Assembly (NCBI GenBank): GCA_017642895.1
Contig: JAEPON010000010.1
Span: 1 to 64,000, forward strand
Length of the DNA stretch: 64,000 nucleotides
Direction: 5' to 3'
Source: Roseitalea sp.
GTDB lineage: Bacteria > Pseudomonadota > Alphaproteobacteria > Rhizobiales > Rhizobiaceae
Part shown: piece after piece, positions 27,418 to 38,578 of the stretch
Layout of the letters: the number at the start of each line of letters is the position of its first letter
How positions within the stretch are numbered: the first letter of the stretch is position 1
Notes under the pieces: model-generated
What the model was told of the DNA's origin: nothing
Databases searched by the model: none
The model's input: only the letters and a program-made list of their open reading frames with translations
Translations under genes and position numbers: made by a program

Positions 27418-28446
27418 TCAGCGCGACAGGTTCTGCGCCAGCCAGTTGTGCCAGCCTTCCTCCGTGCCGTTGAAGACGTTGAGATCGATCTGCGTTTCGA
27501 CGCCGCGCCGTGCCGTGCCGGTTCCCGAATACTGCCAGAACGCAAAGCCCCGGTTCGGATAGCGCTCGCGCGGATGGGCGGCAACCGAGCGCAGCCAGAA
27601 TGAATGGTCCTTGAACTGGCCGCGCAGATTGTCCTCGTAAAAATCGGGCGTGGTGTAGATGATCGGCTTTTGGCCGTAGTGGGCTTCAAGCCGTTCGGAG
27701 AAGACGCGCATCTTTGCCAGCACGGTCGACCGGGGCGGTTTGCGCGGGCATGAGCGCTTGTTGCCGTACCATTCAACATCAAGCACCGGCGGCAGCGCAC
27801 CGGGCTGTTTGGGCACGTGGCGGATGAACCAGTCGGCCTGCTCGGCCGCCGAGCGGCACCAGAAGAAGAAGTGATAGGCGCCGGTCGGGATGCCGGCGGC
27901 CCGTGCCGCGTCCCAGTTGCGACGGAACAGCCGGTCGACATGCTTGCCGCCCTCGGTCGCCTTGATGAAGGCGAAGTTGGCGCCCTGGGTGCGCAGCGTC
28001 GGCCAGTCAATCTCCTGCTGCCAGTGGGACACGTCGACACCGTGAACGGCGAATTTGTGCGGCGAGGCACGGCCGAAACTGACCGGTTTGGCATCGCCGA
28101 ACCTGGACGCATAAATGCGTCGCCGGTTTTCGGGACGCGCGGCGGGGCGTGCGGGGTTTTCAGGACGCGCCAGCGCCACCTGGACGGGCGCGGGCGTAAC
28201 TTGTGCTTCGTCGGCGGCCGCGAAAGCCGGCTCGGAGGCCGCAACCGCCGAGGGCGCCAAGGCTGCCGCCGCAGTTGCGGACGGCACCGTCGCGCCGGGA
28301 ACGGGTGCCCGTGGCGTGATCGAACTGGTCACCTCGCTCGAGGGGCCGCCGAGCTCCAGTGCGTCGACGCCCGAGGAGGCCGAACATCCGGACAAGACCA
28401 GAGCGGAAAGCACACAAAGACCAGCCGCGACGACAACACCACGCAT
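27418..28446 (-). CDS. GH25 lysozyme-like lipoprotein
   Basis: This 342-aa protein has a lipoprotein signal ending in the lipobox LSGC. A Pro/Ala-rich linker of about 90 residues follows, then a glycoside hydrolase family 25 domain (muramidase). The catalytic motifs are HGVDVSHWQQEIDW, FAFIKATEGG and VLDVEWYGNK (the DxE pair). I chose ATG 28446 because the frame upstream lacks signal-peptide character. It is probably an outer-membrane or periplasmic peptidoglycan hydrolase. A second, smaller GH25 lipoprotein lies at 50120. Confidence 0.92.
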   Translation of the reverse strand: MRGVVVAAGLCVLSALVLSGCSASSGVDALELGGPSSEVTSSITPRAPVPGATVPSATAAAALAPSAVAASEPAFAAADEAQVTPAPVQVALARPENPARPAARPENRRRIYASRFGDAKPVSFGRASPHKFAVHGVDVSHWQQEIDWPTLRTQGANFAFIKATEGGKHVDRLFRRNWDAARAAGIPTGAYHFFFWCRSAAEQADWFIRHVPKQPGALPPVLDVEWYGNKRSCPRKPPRSTVLAKMRVFSERLEAHYGQKPIIYTTPDFYEDNLRGQFKDHSFWLRSVAAHPRERYPNRGFAFWQYSGTGTARRGVETQIDLNVFNGTEEGWHNWLAQNLSR

Positions 28447-28580
28447 GAATGAACACCGGGGTTCGAGGAAAAGGACCGCGCGCAAGGCGCGCCGGCCCGC
28501 GACGTTAACGGTCAATTACTGCGAAAGAGAAAATTGGATTGGTTAACGCGGCACGCCGGCGGCAACTGCGTCTGGACCAT

Positions 28581-31500
28581 CTACTCGGCCGCGACGCGCG
28601 GCATCGGCACCTGGGTCAGCATGGCACGCAGGGCTGCCGGTTTGAGCGGCTTGTTGAGCAAATGCACGTCGGCGGCGCTGGTCTGTTCGCGCAGTTCGCC
28701 CGAGCGATCCGCCGTGATGAGGACGGCCGCGATCGAATCGCCATAGCGGGCACGCATATCGGCGATCACCTCCATGCCCGTGCCGTCATCGAGATGATAG
28801 TCGGCGATGATGACATGAGGGTCGGCGCCATGATCGTTCAACGCCGTAGCCAGCATGTCGCGGCGTGGGGCGGCGATCACCGTGGCGCCCCAGCCGGTGA
28901 GCAAGACACTCATGCCCGACAGGATCGTTTCCTCGTTGTCGATACACGCGATCGTCAGGCCGGTCAGGAGCGCGCGGCGGGCCTGCGCCGGCGCCGGCTT
29001 GACGGTCGCCACCGGGGTCGCCGCATCAACGACCGGCACGCAAACCTTGAATGCGGTTCCGGCGCCGGGAATCGATTCCAGCGTCACTTCGAGGCTCAAG
29101 ACCCGCGAGATGCGATCGACGATCGACAGGCCTAGCCCCAGGCCGCTGGCGATGCGCGCGCCGTCCGACAGGCGCTGAAACTCCTCGAACACGCGCGTTG
29201 CCTTGTCGGGCGCAATGCCGATGCCGGTGTCGTAGACGCCGATGACGGCATCATGGTTGCGGCGGCGCACACCAATCAGGACACGGCCCTCATGGGTATA
29301 TTTGATCGCGTTGGAGACGAGGTTCTGCAAAAGACGGCGCAGCAGGTTGCGATCGGTCTCGATGATCGCGCTTGTGCGTACCACGGTCAGGTCCAGCCCC
29401 TTTTCCTTGGCCATCAGCGCGAAGTCGGACTGCACCTGCTCGAGAAGGTCGGCAAGCGGGAAGCGCGTCGGATTGGGCGTCAGCGCGCCGGCATCGAGCC
29501 GTGAAATGTCGAGAACCGCGCCAATGATGTGCTCGACCGATTCCAGCGCCGTGTCGATCTTGTGGGCGATCTCCCGGTTGGTGCTGTCGCCCTGCCCGCC
29601 CATGCGCTCGACCAGCGACGAGGTATAAAGCCGAGCTGCATTCAAGGGTTGAGAGATGTCGTGTCCGGCCGCGGCGAGGAACCGGGTCTTGCCGATATTG
29701 GCCTCTTCTGCGCTGCGCTGTGCGACAGCCAGTTCCTCGTTCACGCTGGTCAGTTCGGCGGTGCGCGCCCGGACACGCATTTCGAGGCTCTCCTTGGTGC
29801 GCTTGAGGGCCTCGTCGGCCTCCACCCGGCCAGTGATGTCTGTATAGGTGATCACCAGCCCGCGATCGGGCATCGGGTTGGAGCGGATTTCGAGAATGCG
29901 GCCGCTGCGCTCCAGCGCCAACTGCCACGCCCTGCGGAACCGGGTGACGTTCTCGACCACCTCGCGTTCGGTCTCAGCATCGATCTGACCGGCCTCGATC
30001 AGCATGCCGGTGATCGATTTGAGCGGCATGCCGAAATTGCCCATCTCCGGCGGCAGGCCGAGCAGGCGCCGGAACTGGCCGTTCCAGTTGGTCAGCCGGT
30101 ATTCATTGTTGAACACCGAAATGCCCTGATCCATCTGGTCGAGCGCCTTGTGCAGGAGATCGCGGTTCTGCTGCAGCGCTTCTGACGCATCATCAAGAAG
30201 CCGGACGGTTTCGCGCGAGGATGCGCCGTCCTTTTCGAACAGGAGCGACAGGACGAGCCGTGCCGAGGACGACCCGATGGCGCTCGCCAGCACCTGTTCA
30301 GCGTACCGGACCACCGAAATGTCGGTTGTGTCCGACCCGATCAGCTTGCGCCCCTCGCGCAGTTCGAATGCCTCAAAGGCCCGCTCCATGCGCGCGGTGC
30401 TCACATAGCGGGCGATCGCATCTTTCAGCTCGTCGATCGTCGTCGTCGTGCGAAAACGCTTGAGGCCGATCGTCTGCTGGGCTTCGCGCGGCACGAAGGT
30501 CACCGCCTGGATGCGCTCCAGCGGCGTTGGCGTGCGCGACAGGGAACCGCCGACCAGAAGCGCGATGTTGACGGCCAGCGACCAGAACACGCCATGCACG
30601 AGCGGCTCGAACTGGACGCCGAACAACTGGCTCGGCCGCAGCATGGTGATGCCGAACAGGCCGTCGCGCACGATCGCCGCATCAGCGCCGGCAAGGTTGG
30701 GGACGAGCAAGGTATAGGCCCAGACCAGAAATCCGCCGAGCATGCCCAAAAACGCACCACGCGCATTGGCGCCGCGCCAGATCAGACCGATCAGGAAGGC
30801 CGGCGCGAACTGGGCGATGGCCGCGAACGACAAAAGGCCGATCGAGGCGAGCTGGGCGGCATGATCGGTCTGCCGGTAATAGGCGAACGCGGCCAGGATG
30901 ATCAGCGCCATGGCGATCCGGCGAATGTTCAGGATGATCCGGGACCAATCGCCGGCAGCGGTGCGCGCGGTGGCGTTGAAACGCCACAGGAGCGCCGGCA
31001 GCACAAGGTCGTTGGAGACCATGATGGCAAGCGCCACCGATGCAACGATCACCATGGCGGTCGCCGCCGACAGGCCGCCGATGAAGGTGATCAGCGCCAG
31101 CCAGTCCTGATCAGCGGCGAGAGGCAGTGCCAGAAGATACATGTCGGCGGGCACGTCGGAATCCAGATTGATCAAACCCGAAACGGCGATCGGCATGACC
31201 AGGAGGTTGATCGCGATCAGGTAGACCGGGAACAGCCAGGTGGCGCGGCGCAACTCGACATCGGACCGATGTTCGACAACGGTGACATGGAACTGGCGCG
31301 GCAGCATCAAAATCGCGCACGCACTCAAAAGCGTCATGACCAGCCAGGTTTCGCCCGAGGTGCCGTTCGCAAGCGAACGCGCGACCGCTGCATTGTCGCT
31401 GAACGCCTGACGCACCGGGCCGATCCCGTCGAAGAAGAAGAACAGGATCGCCAGCCCCACGCCGACAAAAACCAGCAGTTTGACCACCGATTCAACCGCG

Positions 31501-32087
31501 ATTGCGGTGATCAGCCCATCCTGGTGCTCGGTCGCGTCGGCATGGCGCGTGCCGAACAATGTGGAAAACGCAAACAGGGAAATTGCAACGACCAACGAAA
31601 CGTCGAGCGGCAGCGTCGATGGATAGCCGTTCGAGCCGTCATAGTGGCTGACCATCAACGTCACCGCATTGCTGACGGCCTTCAACTGCAGCGCGATGTA
31701 GGGAACGGTTCCGATCACCGCGATACAGGCGGCCAGCGCCGCCACATGCAAGGACTTGCCGTAACGCGCGCCCAAAAAGTCGGCGATCGAGGTAATGCGC
31801 TCGGACTTGGACAGTTGAACCACGCGGCGTACCAGCGGGTAGCCGAGCGTGAAGACAAGGATCGGCCCCAGATAGATGGCGAAGAACTCAAAGCCATTGT
31901 TGGCGGCAAGGCCGATCGAGCCGAAAAATGTCCAGGACGTGCAATAGACCGCGAGGCTGAAGCCGTAGATCAACGGTCGCGGACTGCCGGCCGGCACGAC
32001 GCGCGCGCGACGGTCGCCATAGGCGGCAACGGCAAACAAAGTGGCCAGATATCCGAACGCCGCAAGCGCGACCAGCCAGCCCGGCAT
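28581..32087 (-). CDS. Sodium/solute symporter-hybrid histidine kinase (CrbS/MxtR-like)
   Basis: This 1168-aa membrane sensor has an N-terminal sodium/solute symporter domain with about 13 helices (to roughly residue 480) and a linker. A PAS domain follows ([20 protein letters not shown]), then HisKA with His809 in [10 protein letters not shown]. The ATPase has NAIKYT, DTGIGIA and GLGLGLSI, and the C-terminal receiver has Asp1096 (IIADYHLDD). This architecture is that of CrbS/MxtR, known from Vibrio and Pseudomonas to control acetyl-CoA synthetase. I chose ATG 32087, with GGGGAG six bases upstream. A LuxR-type response regulator lies three genes away. Confidence 0.92.
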   Translation of the reverse strand: MPGWLVALAAFGYLATLFAVAAYGDRRARVVPAGSPRPLIYGFSLAVYCTSWTFFGSIGLAANNGFEFFAIYLGPILVFTLGYPLVRRVVQLSKSERITSIADFLGARYGKSLHVAALAACIAVIGTVPYIALQLKAVSNAVTLMVSHYDGSNGYPSTLPLDVSLVVAISLFAFSTLFGTRHADATEHQDGLITAIAVESVVKLLVFVGVGLAILFFFFDGIGPVRQAFSDNAAVARSLANGTSGETWLVMTLLSACAILMLPRQFHVTVVEHRSDVELRRATWLFPVYLIAINLLVMPIAVSGLINLDSDVPADMYLLALPLAADQDWLALITFIGGLSAATAMVIVASVALAIMVSNDLVLPALLWRFNATARTAAGDWSRIILNIRRIAMALIILAAFAYYRQTDHAAQLASIGLLSFAAIAQFAPAFLIGLIWRGANARGAFLGMLGGFLVWAYTLLVPNLAGADAAIVRDGLFGITMLRPSQLFGVQFEPLVHGVFWSLAVNIALLVGGSLSRTPTPLERIQAVTFVPREAQQTIGLKRFRTTTTIDELKDAIARYVSTARMERAFEAFELREGRKLIGSDTTDISVVRYAEQVLASAIGSSSARLVLSLLFEKDGASSRETVRLLDDASEALQQNRDLLHKALDQMDQGISVFNNEYRLTNWNGQFRRLLGLPPEMGNFGMPLKSITGMLIEAGQIDAETEREVVENVTRFRRAWQLALERSGRILEIRSNPMPDRGLVITYTDITGRVEADEALKRTKESLEMRVRARTAELTSVNEELAVAQRSAEEANIGKTRFLAAAGHDISQPLNAARLYTSSLVERMGGQGDSTNREIAHKIDTALESVEHIIGAVLDISRLDAGALTPNPTRFPLADLLEQVQSDFALMAKEKGLDLTVVRTSAIIETDRNLLRRLLQNLVSNAIKYTHEGRVLIGVRRRNHDAVIGVYDTGIGIAPDKATRVFEEFQRLSDGARIASGLGLGLSIVDRISRVLSLEVTLESIPGAGTAFKVCVPVVDAATPVATVKPAPAQARRALLTGLTIACIDNEETILSGMSVLLTGWGATVIAAPRRDMLATALNDHGADPHVIIADYHLDDGTGMEVIADMRARYGDSIAAVLITADRSGELREQTSAADVHLLNKPLKPAALRAMLTQVPMPRVAAE

Positions 32088-32265
32088 GCAAAACTCCCCG
32101 CTGGCGGTATTCAAGCAGAGCCAACCGGGCTTGTCTAACCGCCATGCACGCCGGCCCGGCGATAATGCGTTTCAATATTGTGCACCATGGTGTAAGCAGC
32201 CGCCCGCGCGGGAAAGGGCTGGTCCGCCACCGGCGCATTTCGAGCAGGCTCAAAAGGGGGTGCAC

Positions 32266-32682
32266 ATGCTCAAGGAATTTCAGGAATTCATTGCCAAGGG
32301 CAATGTCATGGATCTCGCCGTCGGCGTGATCATCGGCGCCGCATTCGGCGCCATCGTCACCTCGCTGACCGGCGATGTCATCATGCCCGTCGTCGGCGCG
32401 ATTTTCGGCGGTCTCGATTTTTCGAACTATTTTGTTCCGCTCGGCTCGGAAGTCACGGCGACATCTCTGGAGGCGGCCAAGGAACAGGGCGCCGTTCTGG
32501 CCTATGGCGCGTTCATCACCGCCGTGATCAATTTCGTCATTCTGGCGTTCATCATCTTCCTGATGGTCCGCGCCGTGAACAACATGAAGCGCAGGCAGGA
32601 GGAAGAGGCCGAAGCGGCACCGCCGGCGCCGGCTGAAGATGTTGTCCTGCTGACCGAGATCCGCGATCTTCTGAAGAAGTGA
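32266..32682 (+). CDS. mscL: Large-conductance mechanosensitive channel
   Basis: This 138-aa pentameric inner-membrane channel opens under hypo-osmotic shock. The first helix motif [20 protein letters not shown] and the pore glycine/alanine pattern [20 protein letters not shown] are diagnostic, and a charged C-terminal helix ends in IRDLLKK. The ATG has AGGGGG about five bases upstream. It is divergent from the kinase gene and followed by a terminator. Confidence 0.98.
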   Translation: MLKEFQEFIAKGNVMDLAVGVIIGAAFGAIVTSLTGDVIMPVVGAIFGGLDFSNYFVPLGSEVTATSLEAAKEQGAVLAYGAFITAVINFVILAFIIFLMVRAVNNMKRRQEEEAEAAPPAPAEDVVLLTEIRDLLKK

Positions 32683-32703
32683 CCGGGCCAAGGCCGGTTG
32701 CCG

Positions 32704-32731
32704 AAAACCCCGCCATCGTGCGGGGCTTTTT
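32704..32731 (+). terminator. Rho-independent terminator after mscL
   Basis: CCCCGC (32708-32713) pairs with GCGGGG (32720-32725) around a six-base loop, followed by CTTTTT. It separates mscL from parC. Confidence 0.88.
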
Positions 32732-32773
32732 GCGTCGGCTTGCCGCGAATCACCCGAGCCGGTAGGCAAAACC

Positions 32774-35047
32774 ATGTCAAAACCCGTGCAGCCACCCGGC
32801 GGCGATGAACCGGGCCGTGAAATCGAGTCGGTCGATCTGAAATCGGCGCTCGAAGAGCGTTATCTGGCCTATGCGCTGTCGACGATCATGCACCGGGCGC
32901 TGCCGGACGCACGCGACGGCATGAAGCCGGTGCACCGGCGCATCCTTTACGTGATGCGGCTTTTGAAGCTTGATCCGCAAAGCGCCTACCGCAAATGCGC
33001 CAAGATCGTCGGCGACGTGATGGGTAATTTCCATCCCCATGGCGACCAGGCGATCTATGACGCGCTGGTGCGGCTCGCGCAGGACTTCTCCGTCCGCTAT
33101 CCACTGGTCGACGGCCAGGGCAATTTCGGCAATATCGACGGGGACAATGCCGCCGCCTACCGCTACACCGAAGCGCGGATGACCGAAGTCGGCACGCTGC
33201 TGCTGGACGGCATCAATGAGGACGCCGTCGATTTCCGCCCCAATTACAATGAGGAGGACGAGGAACCAGTCGTCCTGCCGGGCGCTTTTCCGAACCTGCT
33301 CGCCAACGGGTCGGCCGGCATCGCCGTCGGCATGGCGACCGCCATTCCCCCGCACAATGCCGCCGAACTGTGCGAGGCGGCGCTGCATCTGATCAAGTTT
33401 CCGAACGCGACGATCGAAAAGCTGGTCGAGTTCGTGCCCGGACCGGACCTGCCCACGGGCGGCATCATCGTCGAACCGCGGGACCAGATCCTCGACGCCT
33501 ACAAGACCGGCCGTGGCGGTTTTCGCGTGCGCGCGCGCTGGCACAAGGAGGAGACGGGACGCGGCGGCTACCGCATCATCGTCACCGAAATCCCCTACCA
33601 GGTCCAGAAGTCCAAACTGATCGAGAAGATCGCCGAACTGCTGATCGCCCGCAAGGTGCCGCTGCTGGACGATGTGCGCGACGAGAGCGCCGAGGATGTG
33701 CGCATCGTGCTCGAACCGAAATCCCGCACCGTCGATCCGGACCTTTTGATGGAATCGCTGTTCAAGCTGACCGATCTGGAAAGCCGGCAGCCGCTGAACA
33801 TGAACGTCCTGTCGGGCGGGATCGTGCCCAAGGTGATGAATTTGCGCGACGTGCTGCGCGAATGGCTCGATCACCGGCGCGATGTGCTGATCCGCCGCTC
33901 CAGATACCGGCTGGCCAACATCGAAAAACGGCTCGAAGTGCTGTCGGGCTTTCTGGTCGCCTATCTGAACATTGACGAGGTGATCCGCATCGTCCGCTTC
34001 GAGGACGAGCCGAAGAAGGAACTGATCAAGACGTTCGATCTGAGCGATGTGCAGGCCGATGCGATCCTCAACCTGCGCCTGCGTGCCCTTAACAAGCTCG
34101 AAGAAGTCGAAATCCGCAAGGAGTTCGACCAGTTGACGGAGGAAAAGGACCAGATCGAGCGGCTGCTGGCCTCCGAGGAGGCCCAGTGGAAGACGGTCGG
34201 CTGGGAGATCGGCAATGTGCGCGACAGGTTCGGAAAGGACACCGAACTGGGCCGGCGACGCACGGATTTCGGCGAGGCGCAGGAAATCGATCTGGAAGCG
34301 GTCCAGCAGGCGATGATCGAAAAGGAACCGGTCACCGTCGTCGTCTCCGACAAGGGCTGGCTGCGCGCGATGAAGGGCCACCTTTCCGACTATGACGCGC
34401 TGACCTTCAAGGAAGGCGACAAGCTCAAGACCGCCTTCCCCGCCCATACGACCGACAAGCTGCTGGTCTTCACGACAACCGGCAAATTCTACACGATCGG
34501 CATCGACAAGCTGCCCGGCGGGCGTGGCCATGGCGAGCCGATCCGGCTGATGGTCGACATGGACAATGATGCCGACATCGTCACCGCCTTCGTCCATCGG
34601 CCGGGACGCAAGCTGCTGGTCGCCTCCTCGGCGGGCAATGGCTTCATCGTCGGCGAGAGCGACGTTTCGGCCAATACCCGCAAGGGCAAGCAGGTGATGA
34701 ACGTCAAGATGCCCGACGAGGCGGTGCTGTGCCGGTTCGTCGAGGCTGGCGACCAGGCGGCGCCCGACCATGTCGCCGTGGTCGGCGAGAACCGCAAGCT
34801 TCTGGTCTTCCCGCTCGACCAGGTGCCCGAAATGGGCCGCGGCAAAGGCGTGCGCCTGCAACGCTACAAGGATGGCGGCATCAAGGACGCCAAAATGTTC
34901 GCGATGGAAGAAGGCCTGTCATGGCAGGACAGTTCCGGCCGCACCTTCACGCGGGCCAAGGACGAACTGACCGAGTGGATGGGCGTGCGCGCCGGCGCGG
35001 GCCGCATGGTGCCCAAGGGCTTTCCGCGCTCGGGCACGTTCGGCTGA
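32774..35047 (+). CDS. parC: DNA topoisomerase IV subunit A
   Basis: This 757-aa decatenating topoisomerase subunit works with ParE. The breakage tyrosine is Tyr131 in [11 protein letters not shown]. The quinolone region reads [10 protein letters not shown], so the residue matching E. coli ParC Ser80 is Gln92 and that matching Glu84 is Asp96. The long coiled coil (about residues 370-480) and the C-terminal beta-pinwheel repeats are present. It lies between mscL and the convergent response-regulator gene. Confidence 0.98.
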   Translation: MSKPVQPPGGDEPGREIESVDLKSALEERYLAYALSTIMHRALPDARDGMKPVHRRILYVMRLLKLDPQSAYRKCAKIVGDVMGNFHPHGDQAIYDALVRLAQDFSVRYPLVDGQGNFGNIDGDNAAAYRYTEARMTEVGTLLLDGINEDAVDFRPNYNEEDEEPVVLPGAFPNLLANGSAGIAVGMATAIPPHNAAELCEAALHLIKFPNATIEKLVEFVPGPDLPTGGIIVEPRDQILDAYKTGRGGFRVRARWHKEETGRGGYRIIVTEIPYQVQKSKLIEKIAELLIARKVPLLDDVRDESAEDVRIVLEPKSRTVDPDLLMESLFKLTDLESRQPLNMNVLSGGIVPKVMNLRDVLREWLDHRRDVLIRRSRYRLANIEKRLEVLSGFLVAYLNIDEVIRIVRFEDEPKKELIKTFDLSDVQADAILNLRLRALNKLEEVEIRKEFDQLTEEKDQIERLLASEEAQWKTVGWEIGNVRDRFGKDTELGRRRTDFGEAQEIDLEAVQQAMIEKEPVTVVVSDKGWLRAMKGHLSDYDALTFKEGDKLKTAFPAHTTDKLLVFTTTGKFYTIGIDKLPGGRGHGEPIRLMVDMDNDADIVTAFVHRPGRKLLVASSAGNGFIVGESDVSANTRKGKQVMNVKMPDEAVLCRFVEAGDQAAPDHVAVVGENRKLLVFPLDQVPEMGRGKGVRLQRYKDGGIKDAKMFAMEEGLSWQDSSGRTFTRAKDELTEWMGVRAGAGRMVPKGFPRSGTFG

Positions 35048-35071
35048 AGGACGCCTTCCTGCTGAACGCGG

Positions 35072-35755
35072 TCAGGCGGGCGCGGCACCGCCTTCATCGC
35101 CGCGCAGCATGTCGCTGCCGATCTTCGACAGGCGGATCACGGCCTGCGTGCGGCTGTCGACATTGAGCTTTTGCAGAACGGCCGACACATGCGCCTTGAT
35201 GGTGGCTTCGGAGACGCCCAGTTCATAGGCGATCTGCTTGTTGAGAAGCCCTTCGGCCAGCATGCCCAGGACACGCGCCTGCTGCGGCGTCAATGTGCGG
35301 ATGCGGCTGATCAGATCCTCGACGTCCGGATCGTGCTCGCTGCCCAGATCGATATTGTCCGGCGTTGCAACACCGCCATCGATCACGGTCTGGACACTGG
35401 AGCGGATGGTCTCGGTGGCCGCCGACTTGGAGATGAAGCCCGAGGCGCCCAGATCGAGCGCGCGGCGCACGGTCGACGGATCATCGCTGGCCGAGACGAC
35501 GACGACGGGCACGGCCGGATAGGATGCGCGCACAGCGACCAGGGCCGAAAGACCGCTGGCGCCGGGCATGGTCAGATCGAGCAGCAGCAGATCAAGATCA
35601 GGCTCCCGGTCAAGAACGGCGATCGCTTCGTTGAAATCGCCCGCCTCGATCATCTCGGTGGTTGCCGGGCCGCCATTGATATGGCCCATGAGCGCCGACT
35701 TGATCGCGTCGCGAAACAATGGATGGTCGTCCGCAATACATATTTTCGTTGTCAT
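35072..35755 (-). CDS. LuxR/NarL-type response regulator (CrbR-like)
   Basis: This 227-aa protein has an N-terminal receiver with phospho-acceptor Asp60 (LLLLDLTMPG) and a C-terminal LuxR helix-turn-helix (LTPQQARVLGMLAEGLLNKQ, then LGVSEATIKAHVSAVLQKL). I chose ATG 35755 because GGAGG lies six bases upstream. It is probably the partner of the symporter-kinase at 28581-32087, whose pairing with LuxR-type regulators is known as CrbS/CrbR. The two genes are separated by mscL and parC. Confidence 0.9.
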   Translation of the reverse strand: MTTKICIADDHPLFRDAIKSALMGHINGGPATTEMIEAGDFNEAIAVLDREPDLDLLLLDLTMPGASGLSALVAVRASYPAVPVVVVSASDDPSTVRRALDLGASGFISKSAATETIRSSVQTVIDGGVATPDNIDLGSEHDPDVEDLISRIRTLTPQQARVLGMLAEGLLNKQIAYELGVSEATIKAHVSAVLQKLNVDSRTQAVIRLSKIGSDMLRGDEGGAAPA

Positions 35756-35865
35756 TACCGCCCTCCCCGAACGACTGGGCGCTCGTCCGGGTCCCGTGGT
35801 CTGACTCACGCGACAAACGCCGCGTCAATTAGACGTATGGACGGCGCCGCCGTCAAGTCGGCGGG

Positions 35866-36174
35866 TCATGGCGCCCGGACGAGCCTGCGCCACAGTTCGG
35901 GAAGCCGCAGCACGAACCAGATGACGGCCCAGACATTGCCCAGGAACGGCAGCGGAATGATCCACAGGACCGCGCGCCAACCGCGCTCGAAAGCAGCGAT
36001 GACGACGGCGGTCAGGATGAAGCCGAGATAGAGATCGGCCAGCGTGACAAGCCCCCAGGGGTCGGCGGTGATCGCATCGAACGATGCCCAGAAGTCGGCG
36101 ACGAAGGACGCCCAGATGATCAGGCCCAAAAAGGCGGCACCCAACGCCCCAATGGCTTTCCTCAACATGTTCAC
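35866..36174 (-). CDS. Small membrane protein of unknown function
   Basis: This is a protein of about 102 aa with three hydrophobic segments (around residues 6-24, 40-60 and 70-90) and an Arg-rich C-terminus ELWRRLVRAP. I start it at the GTG at 36174, seven bases after GGAGAG; ATGs at 36168 and 36189 are alternatives. I do not recognise a family. It lies between the response regulator and the lytic transglycosylase on the same strand, with about 230 bases of apparently empty DNA upstream. Confidence 0.55.
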   Translation of the reverse strand: MNMLRKAIGALGAAFLGLIIWASFVADFWASFDAITADPWGLVTLADLYLGFILTAVVIAAFERGWRAVLWIIPLPFLGNVWAVIWFVLRLPELWRRLVRAP

Positions 36175-36408
36175 GATCGCTCTCCCCATGGCTTCGGTCA
36201 CCGGCGGCGCACCTTTTGTGGGATAGCTAGGCAGCCGCCCGGCAAATCAATGTAGCGCGCCCCGGCGCAGCCCGACACATGGACCTGGCGTGGCGGGCAA
36301 GACGCGCGGCCGATCGGGAAAGTTCAAGTCCCGTCAAAAGGTTAGCAGAAACTTACCCTGATAATCAGACATGGCTTCCGTTACGTCGCCTCGTGCGCTG
36401 AAACGCCT

Positions 36409-36972
36409 TTAATTCTCCAGCAAGCGCGCCACCTTGTTGCAATAGCGCTGGGAAACCGGATTCATCCGTCGGGCCGCATGACCGGCATTGTAACGCAGGA
36501 TGGTGCCGCAGGTGGAACCGTCCGCAAGATCATGCGCGCCGCCCAGATATTTCATGCCGTAGCGTATGTTGGTTTCGGGATCGTAGAGCCCCTTGGCCGA
36601 ACCGGTGTAGCCGAGCATGCGGGCGGTGCCGAGGCGTATCTGCATCAGGCCTATCTCGCCGGCCGCACCGCGCGCATTCGGTCGGTAGCTGCTTTCCGAA
36701 TAGACAACCGCATGGGCCAGATCGACCGGCACATTGTTGGCCGCGGCATGCCTGGCGATCAGCGCGCCAAACGGGCGGCCGTCGTTCGCCGACCTGGTCA
36801 CCGCACCGTCGGCGCGCAGCGCCAGCATGGTTGTCTCGGGCGCGGCAATCGACGCGGTGTCGGCGCTGGTGTCGTCCGTACTCGTGGATGTGGCGAGCGC
36901 GGTGGTTTCGCAACCCGTAGCAAGGGCGAGCGTTGCCATCAGGCCAAAAAGGCCCGCGATTTTTGCATTCAT
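36409..36972 (-). CDS. Lytic transglycosylase lipoprotein (SLT domain)
   Basis: This 187-aa enzyme cleaves glycan strands of peptidoglycan. The signal peptide ends in LATGC (lipobox) and a Ser/Thr-rich linker follows. The SLT domain has catalytic Glu93 in YSESSYRPNARG, then GEIGLMQI and RYNAGHAARRM. I chose ATG 36972 as the frame upstream has no signal-peptide character. It lies close to an amidase gene on the same strand, another cell-wall enzyme. Confidence 0.92.
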   Translation of the reverse strand: MNAKIAGLFGLMATLALATGCETTALATSTSTDDTSADTASIAAPETTMLALRADGAVTRSANDGRPFGALIARHAAANNVPVDLAHAVVYSESSYRPNARGAAGEIGLMQIRLGTARMLGYTGSAKGLYDPETNIRYGMKYLGGAHDLADGSTCGTILRYNAGHAARRMNPVSQRYCNKVARLLEN

Positions 36973-37091
36973 GGAAAAAATCCCGTCTTGTTCTGTGCGA
37001 CGGGCGACAAACGGGGTGAATGCGGCACTTGTGCGCCGCAGCAATTCAAACTGCGCGACAGGCGGTAACAATCCGCGCGCCGGTGCTGTCG

Positions 37092-37871
37092 TCAGGCGAA
37101 TGACGGATAAAGGCGCAAAAGCCGGTTCAGCATTTCGATGGTTGACATGTCGGCGATGCCATCGACCTGCGCCGGGCGATGCCGGCGCTGGAACGCCTCG
37201 ACTTGAACGCGTGTGAGTTCGCCGAAGACGCCGTCAGATTTGGCGTCAAAGCCGTAGAGCGCCAGCATGGATTGCAAGGCGGCGACGGGTTCCCCCGTGT
37301 CGCCCGGCGCAAGGAACCGCCCGCCGCCGACCGGCACAGGCTCGACATGAAGCGCAACGCCGTACCCGGCCAGCGCCTTCCAGGGAAACCGCTCGCCCGG
37401 ATCGCGTTTGCGGCCCGGCGCCACGTCGGAATGGGCGATGACCTCATGGCTGCCGATCGCTTGGCGCGCCATGATGCCCTCGGTCAGCACAATCACCGCC
37501 TCGATCTGGACGGGGGGAAAGTCGGGCAGACCGAAATCGTGGCCGCCATTGACGATCTCGATGCCGACGGAGGCCGAATTGACATCGGTGATGCCTTTCC
37601 AGAAGGAGCGGCCGGCGTGCCAGGCGCGGTTCTCCTCGCGCACCATCTGCACGATGCGGCCGTCCTCATGGACGATATAGTGGCTCGAGACCTCGCTTTC
37701 GGGCGCGCACAGCCAGTCTTCGGCCGCCTCGCCGGTCGCCATGCCCGTATAATGCAAAACGATCAGCGCCGGACGCGCACCGTCCCGCCGTTCGCCGAAA
37801 TTGGGCGATGGACGCACGGTCGCGCCGTCATGATCGGGCGAAAACGTTGCGGGTGGCGCCTTGTCGCTCAT
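37092..37871 (-). CDS. N-acetylmuramoyl-L-alanine amidase (AmiD type)
   Basis: This 259-aa protein has an Amidase_2 zinc domain followed by a PG_binding_1 domain. Candidate zinc ligands are in VLHYTGM and EVIAHSDVAPGRKRDPG, and SHYIVHEDGRIVQMV is typical. The C-terminal helix bundle VAALQSMLALYGFDAKSDGV binds peptidoglycan. No signal peptide is visible at the chosen start, as in other cytosolic AmpD/AmiD-like enzymes, so a recycling role is possible. It overlaps the upstream DjlA-like gene by four bases. Confidence 0.93.
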   Translation of the reverse strand: MSDKAPPATFSPDHDGATVRPSPNFGERRDGARPALIVLHYTGMATGEAAEDWLCAPESEVSSHYIVHEDGRIVQMVREENRAWHAGRSFWKGITDVNSASVGIEIVNGGHDFGLPDFPPVQIEAVIVLTEGIMARQAIGSHEVIAHSDVAPGRKRDPGERFPWKALAGYGVALHVEPVPVGGGRFLAPGDTGEPVAALQSMLALYGFDAKSDGVFGELTRVQVEAFQRRHRPAQVDGIADMSTIEMLNRLLRLYPSFA

Positions 37872-38578
37872 GCCCGCCTGAGTTCCGGTTCGACCACATC
37901 CCAGGCCGCGTTGATGGCGGCGATGCGCTCATGGGCGATGGCGTGGAACTCGGCCGGCACACCGCGCGCGGCCATCGTGTCGGGATGATTGTCGCGGACG
38001 AGTTCCAGATAGCGACGGCGCGCCTGATCGAACGGCGTGCCGGGCGCGATACCCAAAACGCGCCACGGATCGGTATCGCCATCATCGACATGGCGGGCGC
38101 GGATGCGGTCGAACTCGGCGTCGGAGATGGCGAAGATGGCGGCGACATCGGCGAGAAACGCCATTTCCTTTTCGTGGATCAAGCCATCGGCCTTGGCGAT
38201 GTGGAACAGGCCATCGAGAATGTCGCGCAGCATCGGGCAGTCGGGCTGGCCCGATCCGCACAGGCCCGCCAGTTGCGCGGCGTAGCTCTGATAACCGGCC
38301 ACATCGCGCTTGGCGAGATTGTAGAGGCTGGCGACGCGCTTGGCCTCCTCGTCGGGAATCTCGAAAATGTCGCGAAACGCGTTCACCTCGGAGGTCGTGA
38401 CCACGCCATCGGCCTTGGCCATCTTGGCCGAAAGCGCGATCATCGCCACCGAGAAGGCGACACGGGCGCGGGTTTCCGGATCGCCCTCGAAAACGGTGCG
38501 CACCTGTTCTACCAGCGCGCCGAGCGCGTTGCCCGCCGTGCCGGAGACGAAATCGGAGATGCGCACCCAAATCGACAT
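37868..38578 (-). CDS. TerB/DnaJ-domain protein (DjlA-like)
   Basis: This 236-aa protein has a TerB-type helical domain (about residues 30-140, with acidic loops KMAKADGVVTTSEV and HIAKADGLIHEKEM) and a C-terminal J domain with the HPD motif in RDNHPDT. This is the DjlA arrangement without an obvious transmembrane anchor. It probably acts as a co-chaperone for DnaK. It overlaps the amidase gene by four bases. I chose ATG 38578; the upstream frame to 38638 looks non-coding. Confidence 0.9.
   Translation of the reverse strand: MSIWVRISDFVSGTAGNALGALVEQVRTVFEGDPETRARVAFSVAMIALSAKMAKADGVVTTSEVNAFRDIFEIPDEEAKRVASLYNLAKRDVAGYQSYAAQLAGLCGSGQPDCPMLRDILDGLFHIAKADGLIHEKEMAFLADVAAIFAISDAEFDRIRARHVDDGDTDPWRVLGIAPGTPFDQARRRYLELVRDNHPDTMAARGVPAEFHAIAHERIAAINAAWDVVEPELRRA

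Noticed and set aside
32777..34861. A 694-codon minus-strand open frame opposite parC
   Set aside because: It is antisense to a clear topoisomerase gene, with no recognisable domain or start signal.
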